Source of the DNA: Archegozetes longisetosus
Taxonomy: Eukaryota; Arthropoda; Arachnida; Sarcoptiformes; Trhypochthoniidae
Assembly: GCA_018873245.2 (NCBI GenBank)
Contig: JAEMBT020000005.1
Coordinates: 104,001-168,000, forward strand
Length of the DNA: 64,000 nucleotides
Reading direction: 5' to 3'
Shown here one piece after another: positions 13,729 through 24,120 of this stretch. The translations under genes and the position numbers were made by a program. Within the stretch, counting starts at the first letter, position 1, and each line of letters opens with the position of its first letter. A model generated the notes under the pieces. That model saw only the letters and a program-made list of their open reading frames with translations. It did not search any database and was not told where the DNA came from.

Positions 13729-15599
13729 TGAAAACAAGTTTTTTTAATAATCATCGTCTGTAAACTTGTTAATGTCTGTTTTATTTTATTTTAAGTAGCT
13801 ATTGATTGAACGTAATTAGAGTCTCAACAAGAGGTTAGCTAATTAGACAATAGTCTCATATCAAATTTCAAATCATTCACTCTTTTAAGTGTTAAATTTT
13901 GAATTAACAAACATTTTCTTCCTATCAATTCGATAGTGGTTAAAAATGACGTAAAAATGCCTGTAACAGGGAGTTGGCTTTATTTGAAGGTAGCACCCCT
14001 TTATAGAGCGAAAAATGCTGCGCTAACTTCACGGCGCGCGATACTTTATCGAGTTTCCAATTAATTCACATTTCTTTGCTCTATATCTCTCAATTAATCA
14101 AGTTTAATTTAGTTTGGTTTGGTTTATGTTAGGTTAGATCAAGTTTGTGTGGTCATTTTTTACTCAGTAAGAGGCAGTATGTTAGAGTCTTGTTCGTTAA
14201 TTTTTTTCTCGGTAAAGTTCGCCCGATCAAATGGTAGAACTTTATTTTAATTTCAGTGAATCTTGAAGCTTTAGTTCCGAGTCTCAATTTCTTGGCTACG
14301 GCTCTAAACATAAGGAAAAATACTGTTTCACCCTTAAATTGGTTCAATTATCAAATTTTTTTAACTATGAGAGTTATTTTTTTATTATACTTCAATTTAA
14401 TTCATCTCTTACTTTATTTTTCATCATAGATAGTTAAGCGGAGGCAGCACTATGTTGCTTTTCAAATTCTAACTTTTTGATTATTTCTATACTTTCTTGT
14501 ATCAATAATCAAGTTAATAAAATTTGTTAATGTCAATACGTCAAAAGTAGGGTTATGAAGTCGAGATCAATAAATAAAGTGATCTATTAATTAAACTCGA
14601 TCATTCAATAAAATGTAGCAATCCTAAAATTTTGACTTCTGTGGTCAGGAATCTTTGAAATAAAGTTTTTGATAGAAAAAAGATGATAATTAAAATGAAT
14701 ATCCTCTTGTTCTACTTTTTTAAATGCAATATTTTTAGATTATTTGCAAAGATTGCTCCGTTGATTCATTGAAATACCCGATTTCGTTTTGATGTATTTA
14801 ACTGAAGCTCGTTAGAAGACAGTTTTAAAAAGTGGTCGATTCAATCTCTTAGTAAACAAGATAAGTATGTGATTACTTTCGTATCTTTAGGAGTTTTCCT
14901 ATCGTTTTATTTCAAAGATACTAACTCTTGAGGTTTAGTACTAATGACTAATGAATTTCTAATGGTGTATTAACCTATAAGTAAGACTCAATAACATAGT
15001 ACCAGTAATTATTATGCTCTTATTTGCTGTGAGTACTTTGTCAAAGTCTGTAAGAGCTGTACTGAAGTCTTACGACGCATTTCTTATACTTCTGAAAGGA
15101 GCCTCAAATTACACGTCTATGATAATTGAACACTTCATTCGGTACACGTTTGGGTTTATAAAAACTATTTATGTAAATGAAAAACCAGTTAAATATTCTA
15201 AAGCATCAACATTAACTTTTCAAAAGTTATTTTATTTGGTTTCATTATTAAATATCTAAAATAATTGTGACAAAAAGTTTGTTCACTTATTCAAATTTAT
15301 TATTTGAATTGAATAATAGATTTTTTTATAACAAACCGAAGTATATATTGGTCATAAAAAATATTGATTTAAATGCCTTTTTGTAGACTTAATGCGACAA
15401 ACATTTGGTTATGATCTCGCACAAATTTATCACTCAGAACAAAGTCTTATAATAAATCGATAGTAATGTCAATAAATAGAAACTTTGAGAAATGATTAGA
15501 GAAACTGAACGATAAAACGCTTCCGTTTGATCAACAACTCAACACAACACTAACACTTTGCTTTTGGGTCAATGCGGACAACAAAAATTAGATTGAAAC
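13729..15599. other. Spacer between the two P450 copies
   Basis: This stretch is 1.9 kb. A patch near 13985-14050 is less AT-rich and includes ATGCTGCGC, the same core word as the terminal inverted repeats of the hAT-like element at 54.1 kb. It may be a fragment of a related element, but one 9-mer is weak evidence. An 81-codon frame at 15014-15259 has no recognisable domain and is not called a gene. Confidence 0.4.
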
Positions 15600-17388
15600 A
15601 TGTTACTTATACTTGCTATTGTCTTCGTTTTAATAATATTTTGGTATAATAAGAGAAAAAAACGCATGTCAATTTTAGAAAGAAATGGAATCCCTGGCCC
15701 TAAACCTCATCTAATTTTTGGAAATATGAAACAATATTACGCTAAAGGCTATAATAATTGTTTTGAAAGCTGGAAGAAAAAGTATGGCAGAATATTCGGT
15801 TATTATTTGGGTGCAAAACCATTCATTGTAGTGACTGATCCGGAGTTGTTGAAAATCATTCAGATAAAAGACTTCTATCACTTTTTCCATCGTCCGTACG
15901 TAATTCCTGGCGGTCTCTACCGCAACTGGAAATTCCATGAACAGGTTCGCACGTTTGAAAATTATTTTTTCAATTTTATAAAATATCTGATGCTTAAATA
16001 ACAATTGCAACAATTTTTTGCAACATTCAAAATTTATCTTAACTCTAGTGTATCAACGAATATAGTTTACTGTGATATATTATTTTTGAACTTCAATTTT
16101 TTATCTTACATTGTTTTCGAAATTAATGATCATGTTTTGGTTGTTTGAAGTGCAATTATGGCTATTGTTTAATTGATTTCAGGTAAACAGAGTCAATCCT
16201 TTGAGGTGGAAAAAAATGAAAACAATCATAAGTCCTTGGTTTAGCTCATCGCAGTTGAAATCAATGGTGCCTACGATTAATACTTGCGTCCAGCAATTCA
16301 TTTCGAGACTAGATTCACTAGCAAACAGCAACGAAGAGTTTAATATTTATGAACTATTTGAAGGATTGGCTATGAGTACAATACATAAAACTGCTTTTGG
16401 ACTGGACGCCGACATTCAAATGAATGACAAAAATAAGTTGATAGAAGCGAGTAGAGAAGTATTAGCTGCAAAAACTAGCCAACTATTAGCTTCACTATTG
16501 CTTTGTTTCCCTGAGTTTTCTTTTATTATTAATATTGTGCGAGATATCTACGAACAAATTTCTGATTATTTCGAACTAAATAGTGATTGTCTATTATGGA
16601 AATCAATCGAAGCAATCGTTGACAAAAGAATTGAAAATCATATCAATCATGATCATAGTAAGCAAAAAGATATTTTACATTTGATGATAGAAACGCTAGA
16701 CAATAGATCTCATGTGTTCAACACTGAAAATAACTCAACAAAGACCTTAACAAAAGTAGAAATAATAGCGAATGCGATCGGAATCAATGAAGCGGGCTAT
16801 GAAAGTGCGGCCAATAATCTAGGATTCATTATACATCATTTAGTAAATAATCCAGAGATTCAAGAGAAGTTGATTGAAGAAGTGGACAATCTATTTAATG
16901 AAGAGGGAGATTTCAATTACAACGTTACTAATAAGTTGCCGCTCACTGAAGCTGTTATATGCGAAACTTTTAGGATATTCCCGACTGATCCTCTCTTTAT
17001 CAGTCATGCCTCAGATATCGATTATAAATATGGATCAATAACAATACCAAAAGGAGCTGACATTCGTGTTCCTACATTTCAATTGCATAGAGATAATGAG
17101 TTCTGGAGTGAACCTGAAGTGTTCAATCCATACAGATTTTTAGGACCTGAAAACCAGAAATCTATTAATCCAGTAATTTATCAGCCGTTCGGCGTTGGGC
17201 CCAGACTTTGTCCTGGCAAAAGATTCATTTTTCTAGAAGTTAAGCTGATATTAGCAAATATTTTGCACAAATATCGCATAATAGCTGGCTCTAACACCGA
17301 ATTATGTGATATTCAGCTTAATTTCAAGCTTTTTTCACTCTCACCTAAAAATGGCATTTTTGTCAAACTTGTTCCGAGGAATACGTGA
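15600..17388 (+). CDS. Cytochrome P450, CYP3-clan type (tandem copy 2)
   Basis: Two exons (15600-15944 and 16183-17388, phase-0 intron of 238 bp at the same codon position as copy 1) code for 516 aa. Anchor, GIPGPKPHLIFGN hinge, WKKMK C-helix, I-helix AGYES, ETFR K-helix, FNPYRF and FGVGPRLCPG heme loop (Cys near 458) are all present. The C-helix reads WKKMK where copy 1 has WKKMR, so the usual Arg is Lys. Long shared blocks (for example PLTEAVI and the last 60 residues) show it arose from copy 1 or from a common parent by tandem duplication. Both frames are intact, which suggests both copies are functional and possibly specialised for different substrates. Confidence 0.95.
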
Positions 17389-17410
17389 ACTCAATATAAC
17401 AAATGCATTC

Positions 17411-17416
17411 AATAAA
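17411..17416 (+). promoter_or_regulatory. Poly(A) signal AATAAA of P450 copy 2
   Basis: AATAAA lies 22 bases after the stop codon of the second P450 and is a plausible cleavage/polyadenylation signal. The very short 3' UTR is unverified. Confidence 0.4.
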
Positions 17417-18392
17417 TAACTACCTTAACTATTATAGACAAAAATTATAGCAAAAACAAGAGCAAATATTGCAACGCTTTCGCAATCAAAATGAAAGCAA
17501 AGTATATATATTTGATATTTTTGACACTTTGCGTTGTCTGCAGCATAAAATTTAAGATTGTTGAAAATTATTTCAGTATATTTGCTTAGTATGAAAGATT
17601 GTTGGCAGAACCAAATATGCAATTGAAGTGAATCAGTTCTATTAATGTAAAGTGCACAACTTGTTTCATAATGATCTTTGCACTATCAGTTATCTGTCTT
17701 CTTAGAGTTTGTTCTTTAACCTGACACTTCAATACTTTGTAAATTCTTTTATCAAATTTAGTGTTTGAATCACGTTTTGTAAGTCATAGAAATAAAATTG
17801 TTGATTAAGCGTAAATTTACTCTTTAATTAAGTACTAGTGTTTTATTTTTGAATGTTTATATTTACGTTAGATAATAAAGTTGAAGAGCTAGCATCAGAG
17901 ATATTAACTTTACTTTATCTCAATACTTTACATCAATTGTTTTTTGACCAGAAAAAGGTTGAAAGCTCAATTTGAATCAATATGAAGCTAAGAGTAAGCT
18001 TTCCTAATATAACGATGCAGGTTGGCGTCAATACCTTTATCAATATGCTCGTCAGAATATATTTAGATTTATTTTGCACGCAACAATTTCAACATTTCTT
18101 AATACTAATGATTCTATAAGATTTAATTAAAGTTAATTTATTCTTCAACCAATTGAAATATAATGTATAGTTAGAATAACACTTTCAAATTAGAGGTTTA
18201 CGTTTTAACTATGCCAACCAAAGCCTATTCTCTAGCTTTGACCACTATATTTTCACTTATTTATAATATGCTAAAAACAAATTCAATTTTTTATAGACCC
18301 CTCGGGCCGTCTCAAATAGATTGATTGACAACTAATGTTTACTGAGCGTCTGAACCTGACGCTTAATTCTAAAGCTTTCGTTCGCAAGTAAA

Positions 18393-18656
18393 TAATTAAA
18401 TGCTTTGCTGGAAAAACAAGATAAGTTAAGTTCGCTTAACTCATTTCTTACACTAATAATGGATTTAAAAAATTCGAACACAGCTTTACTTATGTTTTTA
18501 ATTTGGTGGTGGGTTTCAATTGAAAAAATGAATTTAATTGTGTTTAACTGCAACCACTAAAACGTATTGAAGAAGTAATGGTTTACTTTGAAGCTGTTTT
18601 TCTCAGAAAACGTATAGCAATGACTTATCTTGTTTTTCCAGCAAAGCATTTAATTA
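18393..18656. repeat. 34-bp perfect inverted repeat with 196-bp spacer
   Basis: Bases 18393-18426 and 18623-18656 are exact reverse complements over 34 bp (arms start TAATTAAATGCTTTGCTGG). The identity stops abruptly on both sides of each arm. The spacer is AT-rich and non-coding. It could be a foldback or MITE-like insertion, or a transcribed hairpin. No target-site duplication or known terminal motif was recognised. Confidence 0.8.
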
Positions 18657-18765
18657 CAGAATCAATTCAATAACAAAATGTAAACTATTAAAGAAGGAAC
18701 AACAAAGCCCTTGAAAACGGCGTGGCGTCAATCAGCTAAAAAGTGAACATTTATCCATTTTATCA

Positions 18766-18799
18766 AAAAAAAAATAAATAAATAAATAAATAAATAAAA
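18766..18799. repeat. A-rich run followed by (AAAT)n
   Basis: A poly-A run passes directly into about six AAAT units. It is an ordinary microsatellite. Confidence 0.85.
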
Positions 18800-19713
18800 T
18801 GATAGAATGTTAAGAAAAACTGATTGAAATATAAAATGAATTTGATTTAGAGAGAAAGCTTCCTCTGCAATCAATAAATAATGCGATACAACTCACTATT
18901 AAAATGTGCGGGTTGGCCAATTATACATTAGTCTTAAAAATGACAAAAAAACGAAAGACCACTAAATCTCTGTATTATAAGAGTATTTGAGAGGAACTTA
19001 ATTCACATGATTGCGCATTCATTTGCAATCATTTTGTTTGTCTGCTTGTCATGTTTGTAAACACATAAACAATGTCAATACATTTTCTTCTACTATCTAA
19101 ATAATCTCTGACCACGAAAACAATTCCCATTCGATAGATACTCTTGTGGACAAATCGAGTTTGAATTTTGGTAACTTGTTTACGATTCACAAAAAATAAT
19201 ACATTTGACCAGAAGGACAATGAAGTTCTGAAGTGCAGCGCAACCAGACTGCAATAGACAAAAGACGGTTCGGGTATCTCTAACATTACGTCTGCGGTTA
19301 GGTAGAGAGTTATGTACTTGTGGCAAAATAAAAACTTATCGACAATTTCTGCAAATACATTTTACCATGAGTCAGATGTGGATAATTACAATTGAAAACT
19401 TAGTCCGCGATATCAATAAGAAAAAGTAGCTGCTGTCAACTCCCCCCGCTATGAGCATCAACTTTTTTTGTTGTATTTATTTGCAAATTGCTTTGATTAC
19501 TATATTGAATATTCTATAAATTTGTTAATATTTGGATATATGTGTTTTGATAGAAAGTATGCCATCACTTCTGGTTACTATCAAGGATTACTAAGTTTTC
19601 GAATGTACAATACAAAAAACAAAAGATTGAAAAGTTACTTAGTCAGAAACTTTGATAAGTGTTCTAACTGTTTAAGAGTAAGACACTATAGATGTCGGCT
19701 CAAAATTTAGTAA

Positions 19714-20093
19714 AGGTGCATTTACACGAGGCGATATTCATCGCACATTGCATGCGATATTTGTCGCTGCAATTTATTGCATCGTGTAAATGGAAAATTG
19801 AAGCGATAGATATCACATGAAACACATCGTGTAGGTGTTGCTACTGTTTCTACCTTTGCAACAAAATTGCGGCAATTTCACATATGATTGGATGTTAAAA
19901 TTGCGTTTCATTTTGTTGTCAGAGCACTGACCGCGTCAGCATTCAATGCTTTAAAGTGATTCGTTTTTGTAGAGCAAAATTGTATGCAACCAATTGCATC
20001 GTTTAAATAGAAGATCGCAGCGACTAATCCTCAATGTAACTGATTAAAATTGCAGGCGATGCGCGATGAATATCGCCCCGTGTAAATGCACCC
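19714..20093. mobile_element. 380-bp non-autonomous DNA transposon (MITE), Harbinger-like
   Basis: The two ends are long imperfect terminal inverted repeats of roughly 40 bp. The left begins AGGTGCATTTACACG and the right, read inward, GGGTGCATTTACACG; both continue GGCGATATTCATCGC after one or two bases. TAA is found directly outside both ends (19711-19713 and 20094-20096), fitting a 3-bp TWA target duplication as made by PIF/Harbinger elements. There is no coding sequence inside, so it would have been moved by a transposase from elsewhere. The body is clearly less AT-rich than its surroundings. Arm identity is high, which suggests a fairly recent insertion. Superfamily is inferred from the duplication only. 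Confidence 0.8.
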
Positions 20094-20096
20094 TAA

Positions 20097-20663
20097 CGGA
20101 TTAATGCATCTATCATTTATGCTGAAATCTGAACTTCAATCATGTCAAATAATTAATGATGTTTTGAAGCTAAATAGTTTATAGATGGTCTAACGGAAGG
20201 TTAACTCTCATTAGCTAAAAGAATTTTTAGTGATTTATCGTTTTAAAGATTTCATGTAATATACAGTTAACTTGTGCAGTAAGTTAAAGCTCTTAATCAG
20301 TATATTGATTGATTGTACTGAAAAGTTCGAAACGCATTGATCGCGGGTAAGTCTTATGCAAACTTAAAAAATTAATCCTAGACTTAATAGATATAAATTA
20401 CTCCCTTTGGTGAATAAAAACTGAAATAGAAACAATTACTGACAAGGAAAACCTTTGAGATTATAAAAACATATTGGGTTTTTCCCAAAAGAAAATTTGT
20501 TGCGCTCCACAACACTTCAGATTAGAGAATGACTTCATTAGAAGCAAAATAACTATTAGTAGTTGTCTCTCATTTCATTTGAGCTTGAGCTATAGTGACT
20601 TCATTGCCAAGTATTGGATTAAGACATTTGAAGATCTTCAATAAGTTGATTAACTCGCAGACA
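20097..20663. other. Upstream region of the PLBD gene
   Basis: About 570 bp lie between the MITE and the first supported PLBD codon. The PLBD frame stays open upstream to about 20589 without an ATG. A secretory PLBD should have an exon with a signal peptide, and the CGCAG just before the ATG could be a splice acceptor. I could not identify that exon. Confidence 0.4.
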
Positions 20664-22389
20664 ATGAATGAAGAAACGGTAATCATTAATTATATAACGG
20701 ATGATGGAGTCATTAATCAATGCAATCACTTACAATATATACTCAAACAAACTGATTATGTTGTTTGGGCTGTTTATAAAAATACAATCAGCGAAACGGG
20801 GTATGGTTTGGTTTATTAGTCAAAGTGCAATAATATTTCTATTGAATAACTGACGCTATTGTTATAACTCTAGTTGGGCACAAATCGAAATCCATACGAA
20901 TGAATCTAAAAAAGATTGCTTTCAATCATATTATGCTGGTTTAATAGAAGGATATTTGACAGAAGAGTTAATAACAAATCATTGGAATAACAAGCTTTCC
21001 AACTATTTTGATGACGAGCAAGAGTATCGCGTCAAGTTAACAAACTTTATTGAGACGAATATGGCTTTTGTGAAGAGTCAAATCGACGCATTTCGTCAAA
21101 GTGATCCTTACTGGCATTGTGTGGCTCTAATTCTTGAGCAGATCACTGGTCTTCAAGATGGCTATGCGTTACGTACTCTAAACACCAAACCTTTGGGTCC
21201 AAGAATTGATATCGAAACGATCGGTAAAGTCTTTTTGTTGAATCTATTGCCAGATCTCGATGTACTCGAAGAAGTACTCAACAAAAAATCAATCGATAGG
21301 CTTCTGGGCGAAGGTTCGTGTTCTGCTATCGTAAAGCCACTGAAAGATGGAAGTGATCTTTTAGTGTCACATAGTATGTGGTCGACATATCACTCAATGC
21401 TACGATTGATCAAAAAATATAATTTTAATTTTCACTCACTGCCTGATAGTAATGTTTGTGAAGAAAGTTTGATTCCTGGTCATTGCGTGTCATTTTCTTC
21501 ATATCCCGGCACTGTTCTATCATTAGACGATTTCTATATAACATCTTCCGGATTAGTGATACAGGAGACTACATTTGAAATTCTCAATAATCAATCGCTT
21601 TGGGATTTCGTTAAACCTGAAGGAAGTGTACTTGAATTCATTCGTGTTATGGTAGCGAACAGATTATCGAAATCAGGCAAAGAATGGGCACAAATATTCG
21701 CTAAACATAACAGTGGCACGTATAACAGTCAATTCATGATTGTTGACTATAAAAAATTTGAGAAAGGAGTTAAACCAGAACAACTTCCAAATGATCTATT
21801 GTGGATTTGTGAGCAATTGCCTCATTTGATTTGTAGCAAAGATATGACTGACGTTCTGCGCAAAAATCAGTATTGGGCTTCTTATAACATACCATATTTC
21901 GAACAAGTTTATGAGATGGGCGGCTATCAGGATCTCAAACAGAAGTATGGTCATTATTTCAGTTACGAAAGTTCTCCGAGAGCCCAGATATTCAGACGAG
22001 ATCACCACAAAGTGACTGATATGAATTCATTGATGCAACTAATGAGATACAATGATTTCAAGAACGATCCTCTTTCAAAATATGACAATTGTTCACCTAA
22101 TTGTTCGGCAGATTTGGCGATTGCCGCCAGAAATGATCTCAATGATCCAAATGGAATCTATGCCATACCTGTTCTTGGATTCAGAGCCCGCGGAGCTATT
22201 GATGCGAAAATAACATCCAAGGATTTAATTGAAAATTATGAAATGTTTGCAGTTAGTGGACCTACCAATCAGTCTTTACCACCATTTCAATGGTCAGCAA
22301 CTAATGTTAAAGGAATCAAACACTCGGGGCAACCTGACAAATGGGAATTCTCGCCAGTTTTAATCAATTGGTTCTCACTTAAAGTTTAA
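20664..22389 (+). CDS. PLBD: Phospholipase B-like protein (PLBD/lamina ancestor family)
   Basis: Two exons (20664-20800, 20874-22389; phase-2 intron of 73 bp) code for 550 aa. The second exon shows the family hallmarks: GEGSCSAIVKPL, whose Cys is the N-terminal nucleophile exposed by autocleavage, SHSMWSTYHSMLRL, NSGTYNSQFMIVDY, SYNIPYF, SPRAQIFRRDH, LMRYNDFKNDPLS and CSPNCSADLAIAARNDL. PLBDs are Ntn-hydrolase-fold lysosomal or secreted glycoproteins proposed to act as amidases or lipases on phospholipid-derived substrates. The first ATG used gives no signal peptide, and the protein begins where mature PLBDs begin, so a 5' exon is probably missing from this model. The family call is secure; the N-terminus is not. 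Confidence 0.93.
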
Positions 22390-22408
22390 TGTATCTTATT
22401 AGAAATTC

Positions 22409-22414
22409 AATAAA
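22409..22414 (+). promoter_or_regulatory. Poly(A) signal AATAAA of the PLBD gene
   Basis: AATAAA lies 20 bases downstream of the PLBD stop codon, a plausible polyadenylation signal. Confidence 0.4.
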
Positions 22415-24120
22415 GCTTCTGTAACTCGCTAGAAATTTGTTCAAAAGACCTTTCAAAATGATTATCATATATATTTTTCGTTATTCTAACCCTTAATTCT
22501 TAGTAAGAGTGCCTCCTCTCCAGCCTTAAGTTTGCTCTAGACCCATGCTTGAGGCCAAAACTACAAGTTCGGATCTCTAATCTTGAAATTTTTCAACACA
22601 AAAAGAGATTTCACAAAATATTTGAAGAAAGCTACTAAAACTTTTCTTAAAATCAACTAGGCTACAGGAAATAGTTTTGATGTACCGAGGATCGTGACTG
22701 AAATGAAACATTTGGCAAATTTGTATTTGAGAATATTTTCAAAAGTTATCAATCGACGGTTGAAAAAATAAACAGTTGGATAACTATTCGAAAATTGGAA
22801 AAACTTTTGAAAAGTATATTCTGGTTCCATTTGATCATTTTTGTCCAGCTTTGAACTAAGTTGGAGTTAGTGTCACTATTTCTTAGAGTCATAAAATGGA
22901 TGTTCTGTGACAAGAGTATACAGAATCCCTTCTCTATTATATTGATTATGTTGCTTGTTATTTAGAAAATAATTGCCAAAACGTGACTCATTGAAAGGTT
23001 GTTGACATTGAGTCAAAATTTAGAATTAGACCATAAAGAATAGAGTAGAAAAAATATAAAATTGTTAGCATAATAAAATTTGCAGAAGAAATTAATTTTT
23101 CTTTCTATAGAATCATATTATATATTAAACTGCAGCCTAAAGTATTAATATATATAAAGCAAGTGGTTTGAGTAAGCTTACTTTTTTGTTCGATAACATA
23201 ACTTAGAGTACATTAAATTAATATTTATGGTCGTTGTATTACTCAAGTTTTATCTTACGATTTTTCAAACAGATAACGAAAATAAATAACTCGGTAGAAA
23301 AACTAAATGTTCGGCAAACGATTGGGTCAGTGCATCAAAATTTATGTTATTGTTAATTAAAAAGAAAAGTAAAAACTGAAGCACCCTCTTAATTGATGAC
23401 AATCATGATAACAGGTGTCAATAGCCCGAAACTATGTATTTAGAGGCACACCTTTAAATAAACAAGCAAATTGTGACAAGTCAGCACTAAATATATGCCA
23501 CTAAATAAATAGTATTGGCTTTAATAACTTTAATCTTTGAAAGGAAACACCTTTTAATTTGCATAAAAAGTATATTTTTCTTGCTATTTTAATTGGAATA
23601 GATATGAGTGGCATAATAAATAGTTCGATCATTTCTTTGTCTTACACTAGTATTAAAAAAAGTTGAAGATAGAGGTTAACGATTAGAAAAAAGTATAGCT
23701 CAAATACATATTTATAGAAATGCATGTTTTTAGCTAATCATTGAACTTACAAAAGGATATTTGAAAGTTAAATAAATAAAAAATGAAGTTGGAATACCTT
23801 TAGATGCTTCTAAATTTCGTTTAATGGTTTGCGCAACTAACAGAAAGCGCCAGAATAGCTTTGGCACAAACCTAATAGTGATTTGGGAGAAGTTTTAAAA
23901 AATCTATGCACTGTGGTATCAATTGAATAACTGGTTTCCCTTGGAATCAAATTTTGCCACCACTTGAAAGGGTTGTGTCTTTTTCACACTACAAATCCCT
24001 ATATCTCACTCTATATCCACTTTTGACTTAAGTATTATTAGAGCCGCAATAAGAGCCTTGAGATTGATATTGTTTTTTATTATTTGGTGAAATAGTGGTA
24101 ATTCTCTAAACTAGTGAGAT
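22415..24120. other. Intergenic, no gene seen
   Basis: This is AT-rich DNA between PLBD and the lipocalin, both on the plus strand. No coding frame, repeat family or RNA gene is supported. The lipocalin promoter should lie near its right end. Confidence 0.5.

Larger units (their letters stand above)
17417..19710. other. Intergenic with simple repeat and inverted repeat
   Basis: No gene is supported here. It contains a 34-bp perfect inverted repeat at 18393-18656 and an A/AAAT simple repeat at 18766-18799. Several 65-85-codon frames on both strands have no domain and lie in low-complexity AT-rich DNA. Confidence 0.5.

Noticed and set aside
14018-14030. ATGCTGCGC shared with the hAT-like terminus at 54.1 kb
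   Set aside because: It is a single 9-bp match without a second end or target duplication.
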